A stretch of DNA of 14,978 nucleotides from NCBI GenBank assembly GCA_003219115.1, contig QHPN01000062.1, forward strand, positions 1 to 14,978, written 5' to 3'. The position numbers and the translations under genes are program-made. Numbering within the stretch: position 1 is the stretch's first letter; each line of letters begins with the position of its first letter. This document shows positions 6,252-14,478 of the stretch, piece by piece. This DNA comes from Verrucomicrobiota bacterium (GTDB lineage: Bacteria > Verrucomicrobiota > Verrucomicrobiia > Chthoniobacterales > UBA10450). The notes below the pieces were generated by a model that saw only the letters and a program-made list of their open reading frames with translations, was not told where the DNA came from and ran no database searches.

Positions 6252-7166
6252 ATGGAAACGAAACGGGAACGAGCCCGTCGAGAAATACGGCGACGCAGCT
6301 GGCTCGGCCATCTCTGGCACGAATGGGTGGTGGAGAGTCGCCGGCCGATCGCACCCGCATTCGCGCGGCCGACACCCGAAAGTTGGAGCAATGATGATCT
6401 CACTGCGGCATGGATCGGACACTCTACCGTTCTGATTAATTTCTTCGGGATAAAAATTCTCACCGATCCCGTCTTTTTCCCGCGCATCGGAATTCGTCTA
6501 CCGTTCCTCACCGTCGGTCCGAAACGTCTGACCCAACCGGCACTGACTTTTCCCGAACTTCCCCCGATCGATCTCGTTCTCCTTTCCCACGCGCATTTCG
6601 ATCACATCGATCGGCGCACCCTGAAATTATTTTCCGACACAACACGCGTGATCACGGCCAAACGAACACGCGATTTGCTTCGCGGAACGAAATTTTGCGA
6701 GGTGATCGAGCTGGGATGGAATGAATCCGTGAACCTCAGTCCGCGCGGTTTGGAAATCGAAGTCCGCGCGTTCCGGCCAAAACACTGGGGGGCGCGAATG
6801 CAATATGACGTCCATCGCGGATACAACAGCTACGTCATTTCGCGAAACAACCGACGCATAATTTACGGAAGCGACACTGCCATGACCGACGCGTTCGCGA
6901 AATTGAATGACGGCGCGCCCTACGATCTCGCCATCATGTGCATTGGCGCTTATGACCCGTGGATTTGGGCCCATTCCACTCCCGAGCAAGCCGTCGCGAT
7001 GGCGGATGCAGCCGGCGCGCGTTTTATCATGCCGGTGCACCATCAAACATTTCGTTTGAGCATAGAACCTTTTCGCGAACCGATCGAACGCTTCACTCGC
7101 GCGCTGGCCAAAACGCCGGAAAGAATCGCGCTGCGTGAAATCGGGGAAACCTTTGTCCTGCCTTAG
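6252..7166 (+). CDS. MBL-fold metallo-hydrolase (UlaG / NAPE-PLD-like)
   Basis: This cytoplasmic metallo-beta-lactamase-fold hydrolase of 304 aa has no signal peptide. The di-metal site is complete: HAHFDH (His113, His115, Asp117, His118), His178 in RPKHWGAR, Asp208 in IYGSDTAM, and His263 in MPVHHQTF. The lead-in AWIGHSTVLINFFGIKILTD and VGPKRLTQP resemble the group that includes bacterial UlaG lactonases and NAPE-hydrolysing phospholipase D-like enzymes. The exact substrate cannot be told from sequence, but a phosphodiesterase or lactonase on a lipid- or sugar-phosphate substrate is the usual guess. The N-terminal 30 residues are basic and helical. A TTG at 6243 is in frame 3 codons upstream, but ATG 6252 is preferred. 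It is divergent from trpC and has no operon partner. Confidence 0.92.
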   Translation: METKRERARREIRRRSWLGHLWHEWVVESRRPIAPAFARPTPESWSNDDLTAAWIGHSTVLINFFGIKILTDPVFFPRIGIRLPFLTVGPKRLTQPALTFPELPPIDLVLLSHAHFDHIDRRTLKLFSDTTRVITAKRTRDLLRGTKFCEVIELGWNESVNLSPRGLEIEVRAFRPKHWGARMQYDVHRGYNSYVISRNNRRIIYGSDTAMTDAFAKLNDGAPYDLAIMCIGAYDPWIWAHSTPEQAVAMADAAGARFIMPVHHQTFRLSIEPFREPIERFTRALAKTPERIALREIGETFVLP

Positions 7167-7214
7167 AGCGGTAACGAACATTTCGCTGCGCTTCGTCAAG
7201 GGGTTCTTGTTCTG

Positions 7215-7257
7215 GGGGGCGCACGGGCCCTCGCGTGCGAGGGCGCGTGCGCTCCCC
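7215..7257. terminator. Strong hairpin between convergent genes
   Basis: Bases 7216-7234 and 7237-7257 form a nearly perfect stem of about 19 bp (arms GGGGCGCACGGGCCCTCGC and its complement, with one bulge and one mismatch). The loop is very small, so the innermost pairs probably open. It lies between the end of the MBL gene (7166) and the end of the convergent gene at 7282. A bidirectional terminator is likely from position, although no T-tract follows. Confidence 0.55.
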
Positions 7258-7281
7258 AACCAAAATCCCGCTGCCCGAGCG

Positions 7282-8694
7282 CTAGTCCGATGTCGCGCTC
7301 GGTGTGGGCGTGGGAAACGCGAACGTCGGATGAATCAATGGCGGCGAAGTGGGCGACGGCGTCTCGCTGAAAAATGGGGTCGGCGTGGGTGAGACCGAAG
7401 GACCTGGCGAAATTGTCGGGCTTGCTGTCGGAGTTGGACTTGGCGTCGGTATCGGTGTCGGGAGCGGCGGCACGGTGTTAACCCAATGGTGCAGCGGCAC
7501 ACTGGCGCCGCCGATTTCCTTCACCAGCGCCTCGCAATGCACCTGCAACTTTTCCAGATCGGGCGGACCCCACGATGAATCAGCCGTCCCGCTGAACACG
7601 ACATAGGTCGCTTTCAGGTCGCTGAGCGGCCGATTGTTCGGATTCGAAAGTGCGTTCACCTCTTTCGCGATCCGGAGCGATGCTTCCCCCACCCGATCGT
7701 TCGGGCCGACATCACCGACGATTGCCGGATAAATCGTGTTGCCGACAATCACTACCGAGTAATCGCCGACACGCGCGCCGTCACTGCCCTTCGTGAAACT
7801 CGCGGGCACGACAATAAATGGATCGTAGGTACCGATGAGGTAGCTGTATTTTTTCATAGTGTTGATCTCGTCACGCAATTCGGTTACCGCGTTTTTCAAC
7901 TCGCGCTTCCGTTCTGGCGTCGCCGTTTTTTGTTCCAGTTCAACCCGGCGCAATCGTTCTTCAATTCCTGGCAGGTAAGGATTGGAACGATTCGATTTTT
8001 TTCCCCAGCGAAAACTCGTGAACGGTTTGAACGTTGGCGAAACACCGTTGCCAGCCGGCACCCGATCACCATCGGAGCCATCCGCATCCACATCCATATC
8101 CGCCTGAAAGAGCAGGGCGCGGCGTTTGGTTCCGGGGTGCTTCAATGCCAGCACCGTCTGGCAGTCGTAAAAATTGTGGCGCGAAAGGAGCAGGTCGAGC
8201 CGATTCAAATTCTCACGCAGCTCGCGCACTTTGGTCTCGTAAAGTTGCGCAAAGAACGGGGAAACCGCTTCGGGTTTGGCCATTGTCGCCAGGCCGGGTA
8301 GCAAGTTGCCAAGGTCCGGACTCACCTTTCCGAGCTCATCCACAGTGCGATTGGGCGTCGGCACTCGCGCGCGCAGTTTCAAATCGATCATGTAACTCAT
8401 TGGGTCGACCCGTTCCTCGGATGCGGCTGCGCCCGTCGCCGTTTCCACTTCGCTGCGCAAGGTGAAGCCATTGAACAGCCGCGCGACGTCGAACTTGCCG
8501 GAGAGCACAGGTGGGCGGGTCGCCGTTGCCGTTGCTGACGGCGCCGCGGTCGGTGTCGGAGAAGGTTCTTCCGCGCGCGTGATCGTCCAGCGCCAGCGCT
8601 CAAGCGAAATCCAGCGCAATGTAACTGCCACGAACAATGCGAAAAAAATGAGGAGAACGATCCGGCGCAGAGTGCCGAGCCCCAACTTCCGCAC
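7282..8694 (-). CDS. Membrane-anchored GH75 chitosanase-like protein with P/T/S-rich tail
   Basis: This 470-aa protein has an N-terminal signal anchor (residues 9-27), a Pro/Thr/Ala linker (about 43-62), a long region without recognised motifs (65-190), then features of glycoside hydrolase family 75. These are FQADMDVDADGSDGD (197-210), PFTSFRW, DPFIVVPASF (291-300), and VVIVGNTIYPAIVGDVGP with GEAS (314-339). Asp328 and Glu337 are 9 residues apart, as are the catalytic Asp160 and Glu169 I recall for the fungal Fusarium chitosanase. A charged, coiled-coil-like helix (about 243-283) interrupts the domain between TSF and the VVP strand. Residues 408-470 are a low-complexity Pro/Thr/Ser tail. 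If active, it would cut chitosan or a related amino-sugar polymer outside the inner membrane. The start is GTG, 4 nt after the stop of the upstream TMEM14-like gene. The GH75 assignment rests on recalled motifs. Confidence 0.7.
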   Translation of the reverse strand: MRKLGLGTLRRIVLLIFFALFVAVTLRWISLERWRWTITRAEEPSPTPTAAPSATATATRPPVLSGKFDVARLFNGFTLRSEVETATGAAASEERVDPMSYMIDLKLRARVPTPNRTVDELGKVSPDLGNLLPGLATMAKPEAVSPFFAQLYETKVRELRENLNRLDLLLSRHNFYDCQTVLALKHPGTKRRALLFQADMDVDADGSDGDRVPAGNGVSPTFKPFTSFRWGKKSNRSNPYLPGIEERLRRVELEQKTATPERKRELKNAVTELRDEINTMKKYSYLIGTYDPFIVVPASFTKGSDGARVGDYSVVIVGNTIYPAIVGDVGPNDRVGEASLRIAKEVNALSNPNNRPLSDLKATYVVFSGTADSSWGPPDLEKLQVHCEALVKEIGGASVPLHHWVNTVPPLPTPIPTPSPTPTASPTISPGPSVSPTPTPFFSETPSPTSPPLIHPTFAFPTPTPSATSD

Positions 8695-8698
8695 GCGA

Positions 8699-9019
8699 TT
8701 ATTTCCTCAGCCAGGTCGCAATCGCGACAATAATTCCGAGCACACTCAGGACTGACATCAACCCTGCGGGCATCACTTTGTGAGTGCTGAAAAACTTCGG
8801 AACGAATTGCCCGGCTAACAGGACCGAAACAACGAGGGCGACGATCAACCCCGCCGTTTTGTGGTCGGGCAGCAAAAAAGCGGCTGCCAACAATATTAGG
8901 CCGGATATCGAGCCGGCGATGATTGAAATCACACTTCCTGCTTTGACATAGCCGACAATTCCACCAGTAATCGTCAACAATCCGTAGATAATAAAATAGA
9001 CCTTAGCAGCGCCGAGCAT
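8699..9019 (-). CDS. TMEM14-like small membrane protein
   Basis: This 106-aa protein is almost entirely hydrophobic, with four predicted membrane helices: about 5-24 (VYFIIYGLLTITGGIVGYVK), 28-50, 57-75 and 84-103 (ending IIVAIATWLRK). Gly-rich segments such as GGIVGYVKAGS and AGSISGLILLAAAF fit the TMEM14/UPF0136 family, whose bacterial role is unknown. Its stop lies 4 nt before the GTG of the GH75-like gene, so the two are probably one transcript. No functional link between them is known. Confidence 0.82.
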   Translation of the reverse strand: MLGAAKVYFIIYGLLTITGGIVGYVKAGSVISIIAGSISGLILLAAAFLLPDHKTAGLIVALVVSVLLAGQFVPKFFSTHKVMPAGLMSVLSVLGIIVAIATWLRK

Positions 9020-9130
9020 CAGAGCGATTGGTAGCGCACGACTTTATCTCTGTCCAGCAGAGGCGGCGACCGGATGGCATGCTTGTCTTCTCATTTTCTC
9101 AATCCGTGTGCCACCGAGCCGCTGTTTCGC

Positions 9131-10231
9131 CTACGGCACATAAAAAATTTCCATCAAGGCGACACCGGTTCCTCCGCCCTTACCCCAAACAAGCGCGGTC
9201 GTATTTCCCGCCGGCCGATCGATGACGATGGCAGGTTCCGACGGATCCGGTGGAGTATAAGGGGCGAACTGGATGTCGGCGGGGTAATCGTCCCTCCAAT
9301 TGTCGTTAGAACCAATAACGTTTCCGTTGCTATCAAACAGCATCAGCACGGGATCGGCCAGTGCAGTAGAAATGCCAAACTGCCGAAGTGAGGGTCCGAG
9401 AGCACGCACGACGACACGCGTATTCTCACCACCGGCGATAAAACCACCGATTAACACATGATCGTCGGTCCCGACGAAACCGCGAGTGCTGACGTTAAAC
9501 AGAAGTGGGCCGCTCGAAGTGAGATCATAAACTTCAATCAGCCCGACACCTGTGCCGCCATTGGCGCCGGTGAGAATGGCGGTGTAACTGCCGGGCGGAA
9601 GCGACAGAATAATGGCTGCCTCAGTATCATTCGCTGGGGCCAGGGCAGTACTGCTGATCGCCGACTCCTGCGTGTCTCTCCAGTTATCATTACTTGCTAG
9701 GATATGATCATTCCCTTGCGCGTCCGTTTGATGCAGAACGAGGACCGGATCAGCCAAGACTCCGGGCACGCCAACGGAACTCAAAGTTGGGCCCAGGCCG
9801 CGCAAAACCACGGTGTGATTGTCATTCCCTCCAACGACAAAGCCCGCGATGGTGGCCCCGGATGCGGTCAGGACGTTCGCACGTGTAGAAATATTATTCA
9901 GACCTGCGGGAGCCGAGGGCACCTCGGTTGAAACCGTGAAAATAGCCTCGTTTGAGGGTCGGCTTTCCGCTCCGGCAACATTAACCGCAGTAACGACGAA
10001 ATAATAAGTGGCGCCGGCGGCCAAGCCGTCGATCTGGGCGGTGGTAGCCTGACTCGGAACAACAAGCGACGACTGATCGCTTCGATTCCCATAATAGATA
10101 TGATAGGCAACAACGTCCTCGGAGGGGCTTGGTTGCCAGGCGAGGGTGGCCGAGCCTGCGCGTGCAGTGTTTGAGCGAATTGCGAACAGGACGAGGACTA
10201 GGCACACCCGTGTAAAGACGGATGCTTTCAT
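9131..10231 (-). CDS. Secreted FN3 protein with two Verrucomicrobia-type beta repeats
   Basis: This 366-aa protein has a signal peptide (1-25, cleavage after ARA). A fibronectin type III domain follows (about 28-102; HIYYGNRSD and YYFVVTAVNVAGAESRPS). Then come two copies of a beta-rich repeat of about 120 residues. Repeat 1 (113-235) and repeat 2 (245-364) share NxSTR, a GFxxGG strand, RxLGPxL, LADPVLxL, SNDNWRD and a final GTGVxLxEx. Such repeats are common in extracellular proteins of Verrucomicrobia with unknown function, probably adhesion or carbohydrate binding. There is no catalytic motif and no C-terminal sorting tail. It ends 111 bp from the TMEM14-like gene start, with nothing notable in between, and is probably transcribed alone. 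Confidence 0.9.
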   Translation of the reverse strand: MKASVFTRVCLVLVLFAIRSNTARAGSATLAWQPSPSEDVVAYHIYYGNRSDQSSLVVPSQATTAQIDGLAAGATYYFVVTAVNVAGAESRPSNEAIFTVSTEVPSAPAGLNNISTRANVLTASGATIAGFVVGGNDNHTVVLRGLGPTLSSVGVPGVLADPVLVLHQTDAQGNDHILASNDNWRDTQESAISSTALAPANDTEAAIILSLPPGSYTAILTGANGGTGVGLIEVYDLTSSGPLLFNVSTRGFVGTDDHVLIGGFIAGGENTRVVVRALGPSLRQFGISTALADPVLMLFDSNGNVIGSNDNWRDDYPADIQFAPYTPPDPSEPAIVIDRPAGNTTALVWGKGGGTGVALMEIFYVP

Positions 10232-10259
10232 TATTATAGTAAGTATTTATAACGCGGAA

Positions 10260-10265
10260 ATTATA
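10260..10265 (-). promoter_or_regulatory. Possible -10 box for the FN3 protein gene
   Basis: On the minus strand the sequence reads TATAAT, 28 nt upstream of the ATG at 10231, within an AT-rich leader. No convincing -35 element is found 17 bp further upstream (CGAAAA), so the promoter is tentative. Confidence 0.4.
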
Positions 10266-10671
10266 AGCAGCCGCCATGCCGATTTTCGAACGATATGCAA
10301 CACCTGTATCGGTCGCTTATCACTCAATTACAATAACTTACGCAGTTTGACTTTCGCTGTATCAATGCAAAATACGCAAAGAACCTCGCTGCTGTGATGC
10401 AGGCATCGAAAACTCCCGAAAAAATGAGCCTCCTGCCATCTTTCCAAACCCTTTTCGGCCTGCAAAAACCGCGAATCGCCCCGTCGCTGGTCAATCACAT
10501 TTGCACGCTGCAGATACGATTCACTCCACCAAATAGGCGACAACAGCTACGCGAAATGGTCTTGCGCAGCCGCCTCGTCTCTTAAAGTCAGTCAGGGTTT
10601 CCCGTTGCGGCTGAGAGGGCTTGCGAGCGGCACGAATTTGCGCGCGCAGAACACGGGCTGATGTTCAATTG
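10266..10671. other. Gene-free divergent region
   Basis: These 400 bp separate the minus-strand FN3 gene from the plus-strand CDF gene. I find no credible gene, RNA or repeat. A 63-codon open frame at 10394-10585 has no recognisable features. It should contain the promoter of the metal-related gene group that follows, but I could not identify a clear -35/-10 pair or an operator palindrome. Confidence 0.5.
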
Positions 10672-11706
10672 ATGACGGAACATTCGCACGATCATCACGA
10701 TTACGGCGACGAGGGTGGGCGTGGGCATTCGCATGGTCATGGGAAACACGGCCACACTCACGGGCTGATTGATCCGTCGATCACGACATCAGAACGCGGT
10801 ATCTGGGCGATCAAATGGTCGTTCATCGGTCTCGCTGTTACTGCGCTTCTCCAGATCGTTGTCGTTCTGCTTTCGCACAGCGTCGGGTTGCTCGCTGATA
10901 CGATTCATAACTTCGGCGATGCCACCACCGCCATCCCGTTATGGATCGCGTTTATGCTCTCACGTTGGAAGCCGAATGAGAAGTTCCCTTATGGCTACGG
11001 CCGCGTGGAAGATCTGGCGGGCATGGCAATTGTCCTAACGATTCTTGCGAGCGCAGTTGTCGCCGGCTACGAAACAGCGCAACGCTTTTTCCATCCGCAA
11101 CCGGTCGATTACTTGTGGGCGGTGATGGCCGCCTCCGTCATCGGCTTCATCGGCAATGAAGCGGTCGCGATTTTTCGAATCAAAGTCGGCAGGGAAATCG
11201 AAAGCGCCGCGTTAATCGCGGACGGTTATCATGCACGGATTGATGGTTGGACCAGTTTGGCTGTGCTTTTCGGCGCCATTGGCGTCTGGATGGGTTATCC
11301 GCTGGCCGATCCCATCGTCGGGGCGCTGATCACGATCGCAATCGCGCGGATTGTCTGGCAATCGGCCGAAGCGGTCTTCACCCGTGCGCTCGACGGGGTT
11401 GATCCCAAAATTATTGTTGAGCTCAGGCATGCCGCGACTCATGTCCGCGGCGTAGAGAAAGTGACCGACGTGCGCGCGCGCTGGCTGGGGCACCGGCTGT
11501 ATGCCGAAATGAACGTGGCGGTTGCGCCGCGACTTTCGGTCGAAGAAGGGCACGCCGTTGCCAAGGAAGTGCGGCACGAGGCGATGCATCACGTCGGCTG
11601 CCTGTCGAATGTTGTCATCCACATCGATCCGATGCAGGAAGCCGGCGAAGAATTTCATCGCATTCACGCGCACACCCACGACGGCCTTCCGGTGCACTCG
11701 CACTAA
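10672..11706 (+). CDS. Cation diffusion facilitator (CDF) metal exporter, His-rich ends
   Basis: This 344-aa inner-membrane metal/proton antiporter exports divalent cations from the cytoplasm. The N-terminus is very His-rich (EHSHDHHDYGDE, HSHGHGKHGHTH) and so is the C-terminus (FHRIHAHTHD, then HSH). The transport site follows the HxxxD/HxxxD pattern typical of zinc/cadmium-type members: His79 and Asp83 in LLADTIHNFGD, His187 and Asp191 in ADGYHARID. Six membrane helices span about 45-235. The cytoplasmic C-terminal domain (about 240-325) contains HVRGVEKVTDVRARWLGHRL, as usual for the family. Start: ATG 10672 gives the His-rich N-terminus directly, while an in-frame TTG at 10621 would add 17 residues. 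Zn2+ is likeliest, but Co, Cd or Fe cannot be excluded. It is followed after 77 nt by the small His/Cys protein. Confidence 0.93.
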   Translation: MTEHSHDHHDYGDEGGRGHSHGHGKHGHTHGLIDPSITTSERGIWAIKWSFIGLAVTALLQIVVVLLSHSVGLLADTIHNFGDATTAIPLWIAFMLSRWKPNEKFPYGYGRVEDLAGMAIVLTILASAVVAGYETAQRFFHPQPVDYLWAVMAASVIGFIGNEAVAIFRIKVGREIESAALIADGYHARIDGWTSLAVLFGAIGVWMGYPLADPIVGALITIAIARIVWQSAEAVFTRALDGVDPKIIVELRHAATHVRGVEKVTDVRARWLGHRLYAEMNVAVAPRLSVEEGHAVAKEVRHEAMHHVGCLSNVVIHIDPMQEAGEEFHRIHAHTHDGLPVHSH

Positions 11707-11783
11707 GCGGGCCGCAGTCTCGCAGGCAGGCCGGCCCAGAAATTGTCTTGAATATCTGCTCACCCGCCGCAAACTCCGTTCAC

Positions 11784-12098
11784 ATGCTGCGCATTCGAAG
11801 AGAAACCGGCTGGGCCCGAGTTTTCGCGCTCGGTTGTATCTGTTCGTTCCTGTTTGCGATTGTGCTTTCGGATGCGCCGCAACTGCACAGTTGGCTTCAT
11901 CCAACCTCCGGTCCGCATCACGAGTGCGCCGCGACCTTGATTGCAGCCGGAAATTGTGAGCATAACCCTCCGCCGCAAGCTGCGCCTAAGCTCGAGAATG
12001 CACCGAACTCGCCGGCGTTTTTGCCGCAGCGTCTTCAATCAGTCATCGCGTCCGTTCCTTCTTCCATTCAGGAACACGCGCCGCCGGTCGCTCCTTAG
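11784..12098 (+). CDS. Small exported His/Cys protein, copy 1
   Basis: This 104-aa protein has a basic N-terminus and one hydrophobic helix (13-29, VFALGCICSFLFAIVLS) that serves as a signal peptide or anchor. A conserved segment follows: His35 and His39 (PQLHSWLH), His45, His46 and Cys48 (HHECAATL), and Cys58 (AGNCE), that is H-x3-H-x5-HH-x-C-x9-C. This resembles a metal site or a disulfide-stabilised loop. The tail is Pro/Ala-rich with a conserved VPSSIQEHAPP. The copy at 14479 shares the motif throughout. I do not recognise the family. It recalls only loosely the small DUF2946-type proteins found near copper and TonB genes. ATG 11784 is chosen over TTG 11748 because the N-termini of the two copies then align. 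It sits between the CDF exporter and the TonB receptor. Confidence 0.8.
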   Translation: MLRIRRETGWARVFALGCICSFLFAIVLSDAPQLHSWLHPTSGPHHECAATLIAAGNCEHNPPPQAAPKLENAPNSPAFLPQRLQSVIASVPSSIQEHAPPVAP

Positions 12099-12240
12099 CG
12101 CGACCCCGCCGCGTTTGCGTGCGGAATTGATTTTCTCCCGCTGAAGCAATCGCGGCGTTCACTCGCGCCCGCGTTTCTTATTCGCCGCAACCCGCCAGAA
12201 GCGCGTTGCATTCATCCAATTCCAATCATGAAAACTTTTA

Positions 12241-14376
12241 ATGAAAAAACTTTTTGTAATCACAATCGCGATGCTGAGCGGGGCGAGCATGGCGATGGCA
12301 CAGAACGCGACAGCGTCACCCAGCCCTTCAGCATCACCGCTCGCATCGCCAACTTCCACCACGGCAACGGCAGAGAGCGTCGTTGTTACCAGCCAGGAAC
12401 TGGATATTTCGCGCGAGCAAATCGTGCCGAGCCTCGGCGCGACGCGTTACACGGTTGGGCCCGACAGGCTCGATTCACAGGCCCAAGGGGAGAATGCGCC
12501 ATTTAACGAAACAATTCTGCGTTTTCCGGGCGTGGCGCGGGATTCATTCGGTCAGCTCCATGTCCGCGACGAGCACGCCAATCTGCAATACCGCATCGAC
12601 GACGTTCTTCTACCGGAAAGCATTCCCGGTTTTGGGCCGGAGCTGGCGACGCGCTTTGCCGATAACATTTCCCTCATGACGGGTGCGCTGCCGGCCCAGT
12701 TCGGTTTTCGTCAAACCGGCGTGATCGATATTCACACCAAAAACGGCGCGGGTTTCATCGGCAACGAATCTTCCATCTATGTCGGAAGCTTCGACACGTT
12801 CATGGAAAGTCTCGAGCGCGGCGGCGTTACCGGAAAACTCAGTTACTACGTGACGCAAAGTTATTTGCATAGCGGGATCGGCATCGAGAATCCAACGCGC
12901 AGCAGCAGCCCGATCCATGACGACACCGATCAGTTCAAGGAATTCGCTTATTTGTCTTGCATCATCGACGACACCAGCCGGTTCACGTTTCTGGCCGGCG
13001 ATAATCACAATGATTTTCAAATCCCGAACAACCCGGGGCAAACGCCGATGTTCAATGACATGGGAAGAACGAATTTCAATTCGGCCAAGCTCGACGAAAA
13101 CCAATCGGAAGATAACGCCTACGAAATTCTGACTTATCAAAAGAACGCCGGCAATTTCAATTTCCAGGCGTCGATCTTCAATCGTTACAGTTCGATCCTT
13201 TTTCGGCCTGACAATGTCGGCGACCTCATTTTCAACGGCGTGGCCTCGCGGGTAGATCGCGACATTCTCTCGAACGGTGCCGAATTCGATTCGAGCTACA
13301 AACTCAACGATGAGCACACGCTACGTGGCGGTTTCATTTTCACCGAACAACACGCCACCGTCGATACTGTCACGCGGGTTTTTCCTGTCGATGCCAATGG
13401 CAATCAGACCAGCACTACGCCGCAGCGCATCGTCGATAACAACGACAAGTACGGTTACTTTTACGGTTTCTATCTGCAGGATGAATGGAAACCCTTCGAA
13501 CAGCTTACCGTTAACTTCGGTGGCCGGCTCGATTTCGTAAATGCGTTCGCGGACGAAAACCAGTTCAGCCCGCGTCTCAACCTTGTTTACAAGCCTTGGG
13601 TTGGGACCATGCTGCACGCCGGTTACGCGCGTTATTTCACGACGCCACCTTTGGAAGCGGTCCCGCAAAGCACCATCGCCAAATTCACTGGGACGACGAA
13701 CGAATCGGCGATTACAAGAGACGGCGCTGTCACGTCAGAGCGTGCGCACTACTTCGACATCGGCGCCACCCAAAAAATCGTGGAAGGTTGGAACGTCGGA
13801 ATCGACGGCTTTTACAAGAGCTCACATTCGGTTTTAGACGAAGGCCAGTTCGGACAGGCGCTCATTCTCTCGTCGTTCAACTACAAGCGCGGCCGGATTT
13901 ACGGGGGCGAATTGACGACGAGCTACGATCACGGCCCATTTTCCGCTTACGGCAACCTCGCCTTCGCGTGGGCGCGTGGTGTCCAGGTCAGCTCCGCGCA
14001 GTTTCTATTCGATCCCGATGAGTATGCTTTCATTAACAAACATTGGGTGTTCCTCGATCACGACCAGCGCTGGACCGCTACCGCCGGCGCTTCCTACACT
14101 TGGAATGATTGGAGAGCATCGACTGATTTTCTCTATGGAAGCGGTCTGCGCCGGGGGTTTGCCAACACAAAAAGCGTGCCCGACTACGGAACCGTCAATT
14201 TCTCGCTTCAACACAGCATCAAAATTTCGCAGCTCGGGACGTTCAAGGTCCGCCTCGACGTCGTGAATTTGCTAGATGAAGTTTACGAATTGCGGGATGG
14301 CAGCGGCATTGGCGTCGGCGCGCCGCAGTTTGGGCAGCGCCGCGGATTTTACGGGACCGTAGCGTACGATTTCTGA
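12241..14376 (+). CDS. TonB-dependent outer-membrane receptor
   Basis: This 711-aa protein has a signal peptide (1-20, cleavage AMA before QNAT) and a Ser/Pro/Thr linker (24-44). The plug domain (about 45-170) contains RFPGVARDSFGQLHVRDEHA, YRIDDVLLPES and GVIDIHTKNG. A 22-strand-type beta-barrel follows to the C-terminal GTVAYDF, which ends in Phe as required for barrel assembly. Aromatic strand ends such as YFYGFYLQDEWKP and NFGGRLDF fit the family. No TonB box is clear, though VVVTSQ (47-52) is in the right place. The ligand is not readable. The CDF exporter and two His/Cys proteins around it hint at a metal or metal chelate. No Shine-Dalgarno is seen. A nearly identical but out-of-frame ATGAAAACTTTT sits 12 nt upstream of the start (12229). 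Confidence 0.95.
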   Translation: MKKLFVITIAMLSGASMAMAQNATASPSPSASPLASPTSTTATAESVVVTSQELDISREQIVPSLGATRYTVGPDRLDSQAQGENAPFNETILRFPGVARDSFGQLHVRDEHANLQYRIDDVLLPESIPGFGPELATRFADNISLMTGALPAQFGFRQTGVIDIHTKNGAGFIGNESSIYVGSFDTFMESLERGGVTGKLSYYVTQSYLHSGIGIENPTRSSSPIHDDTDQFKEFAYLSCIIDDTSRFTFLAGDNHNDFQIPNNPGQTPMFNDMGRTNFNSAKLDENQSEDNAYEILTYQKNAGNFNFQASIFNRYSSILFRPDNVGDLIFNGVASRVDRDILSNGAEFDSSYKLNDEHTLRGGFIFTEQHATVDTVTRVFPVDANGNQTSTTPQRIVDNNDKYGYFYGFYLQDEWKPFEQLTVNFGGRLDFVNAFADENQFSPRLNLVYKPWVGTMLHAGYARYFTTPPLEAVPQSTIAKFTGTTNESAITRDGAVTSERAHYFDIGATQKIVEGWNVGIDGFYKSSHSVLDEGQFGQALILSSFNYKRGRIYGGELTTSYDHGPFSAYGNLAFAWARGVQVSSAQFLFDPDEYAFINKHWVFLDHDQRWTATAGASYTWNDWRASTDFLYGSGLRRGFANTKSVPDYGTVNFSLQHSIKISQLGTFKVRLDVVNLLDEVYELRDGSGIGVGAPQFGQRRGFYGTVAYDF

Positions 14377-14478
14377 GCTGTTACGCAATGCCTCGACAAA
14401 GTGATTTAATTTTCGACTCCGCGTAATCGATTCAGTTCAGATCACTAGCAGAAATTACTTGCGCGCTAATTCGCGCCG

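Noticed and set aside
7349..7480. Short-period repetitive DNA (GGCGTCGGTGT-like), considered as a minisatellite or CRISPR-like array
   Set aside because: It simply encodes the Pro/Thr/Ser-rich C-terminal tail of the GH75-like protein on the minus strand. There are no regular spacers.
9020..9130. Gap between the FN3 gene end and the TMEM14-like gene start, checked for a tRNA or small RNA
   Set aside because: No cloverleaf, terminator or conserved box seen.
10394..10585. 63-codon open frame in the divergent region
   Set aside because: No signal peptide, domain, ribosome binding site or neighbour support. Too short to claim.
10593..10620. GGGTTTCCCG...CTGAGAGGG upstream of the CDF gene, recalling the start of a TPP riboswitch
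   Set aside because: The downstream conserved half (ACCTGA...GGxTAATxCC...GCGxAGGGA) is missing, and a thiamine switch does not fit a CDF exporter. I also find no convincing NiCo or Mn riboswitch pattern.
11212..11904. 230-codon open frame on the minus strand
   Set aside because: It lies opposite the clear CDF gene and small protein copy 1. Its composition is Arg-rich and motif-free, as expected of an antisense shadow in GC-rich DNA.
12610..13317. 235-codon open frame on the minus strand
   Set aside because: It is antisense to the TonB receptor plug and barrel, with no start context or recognisable domain.
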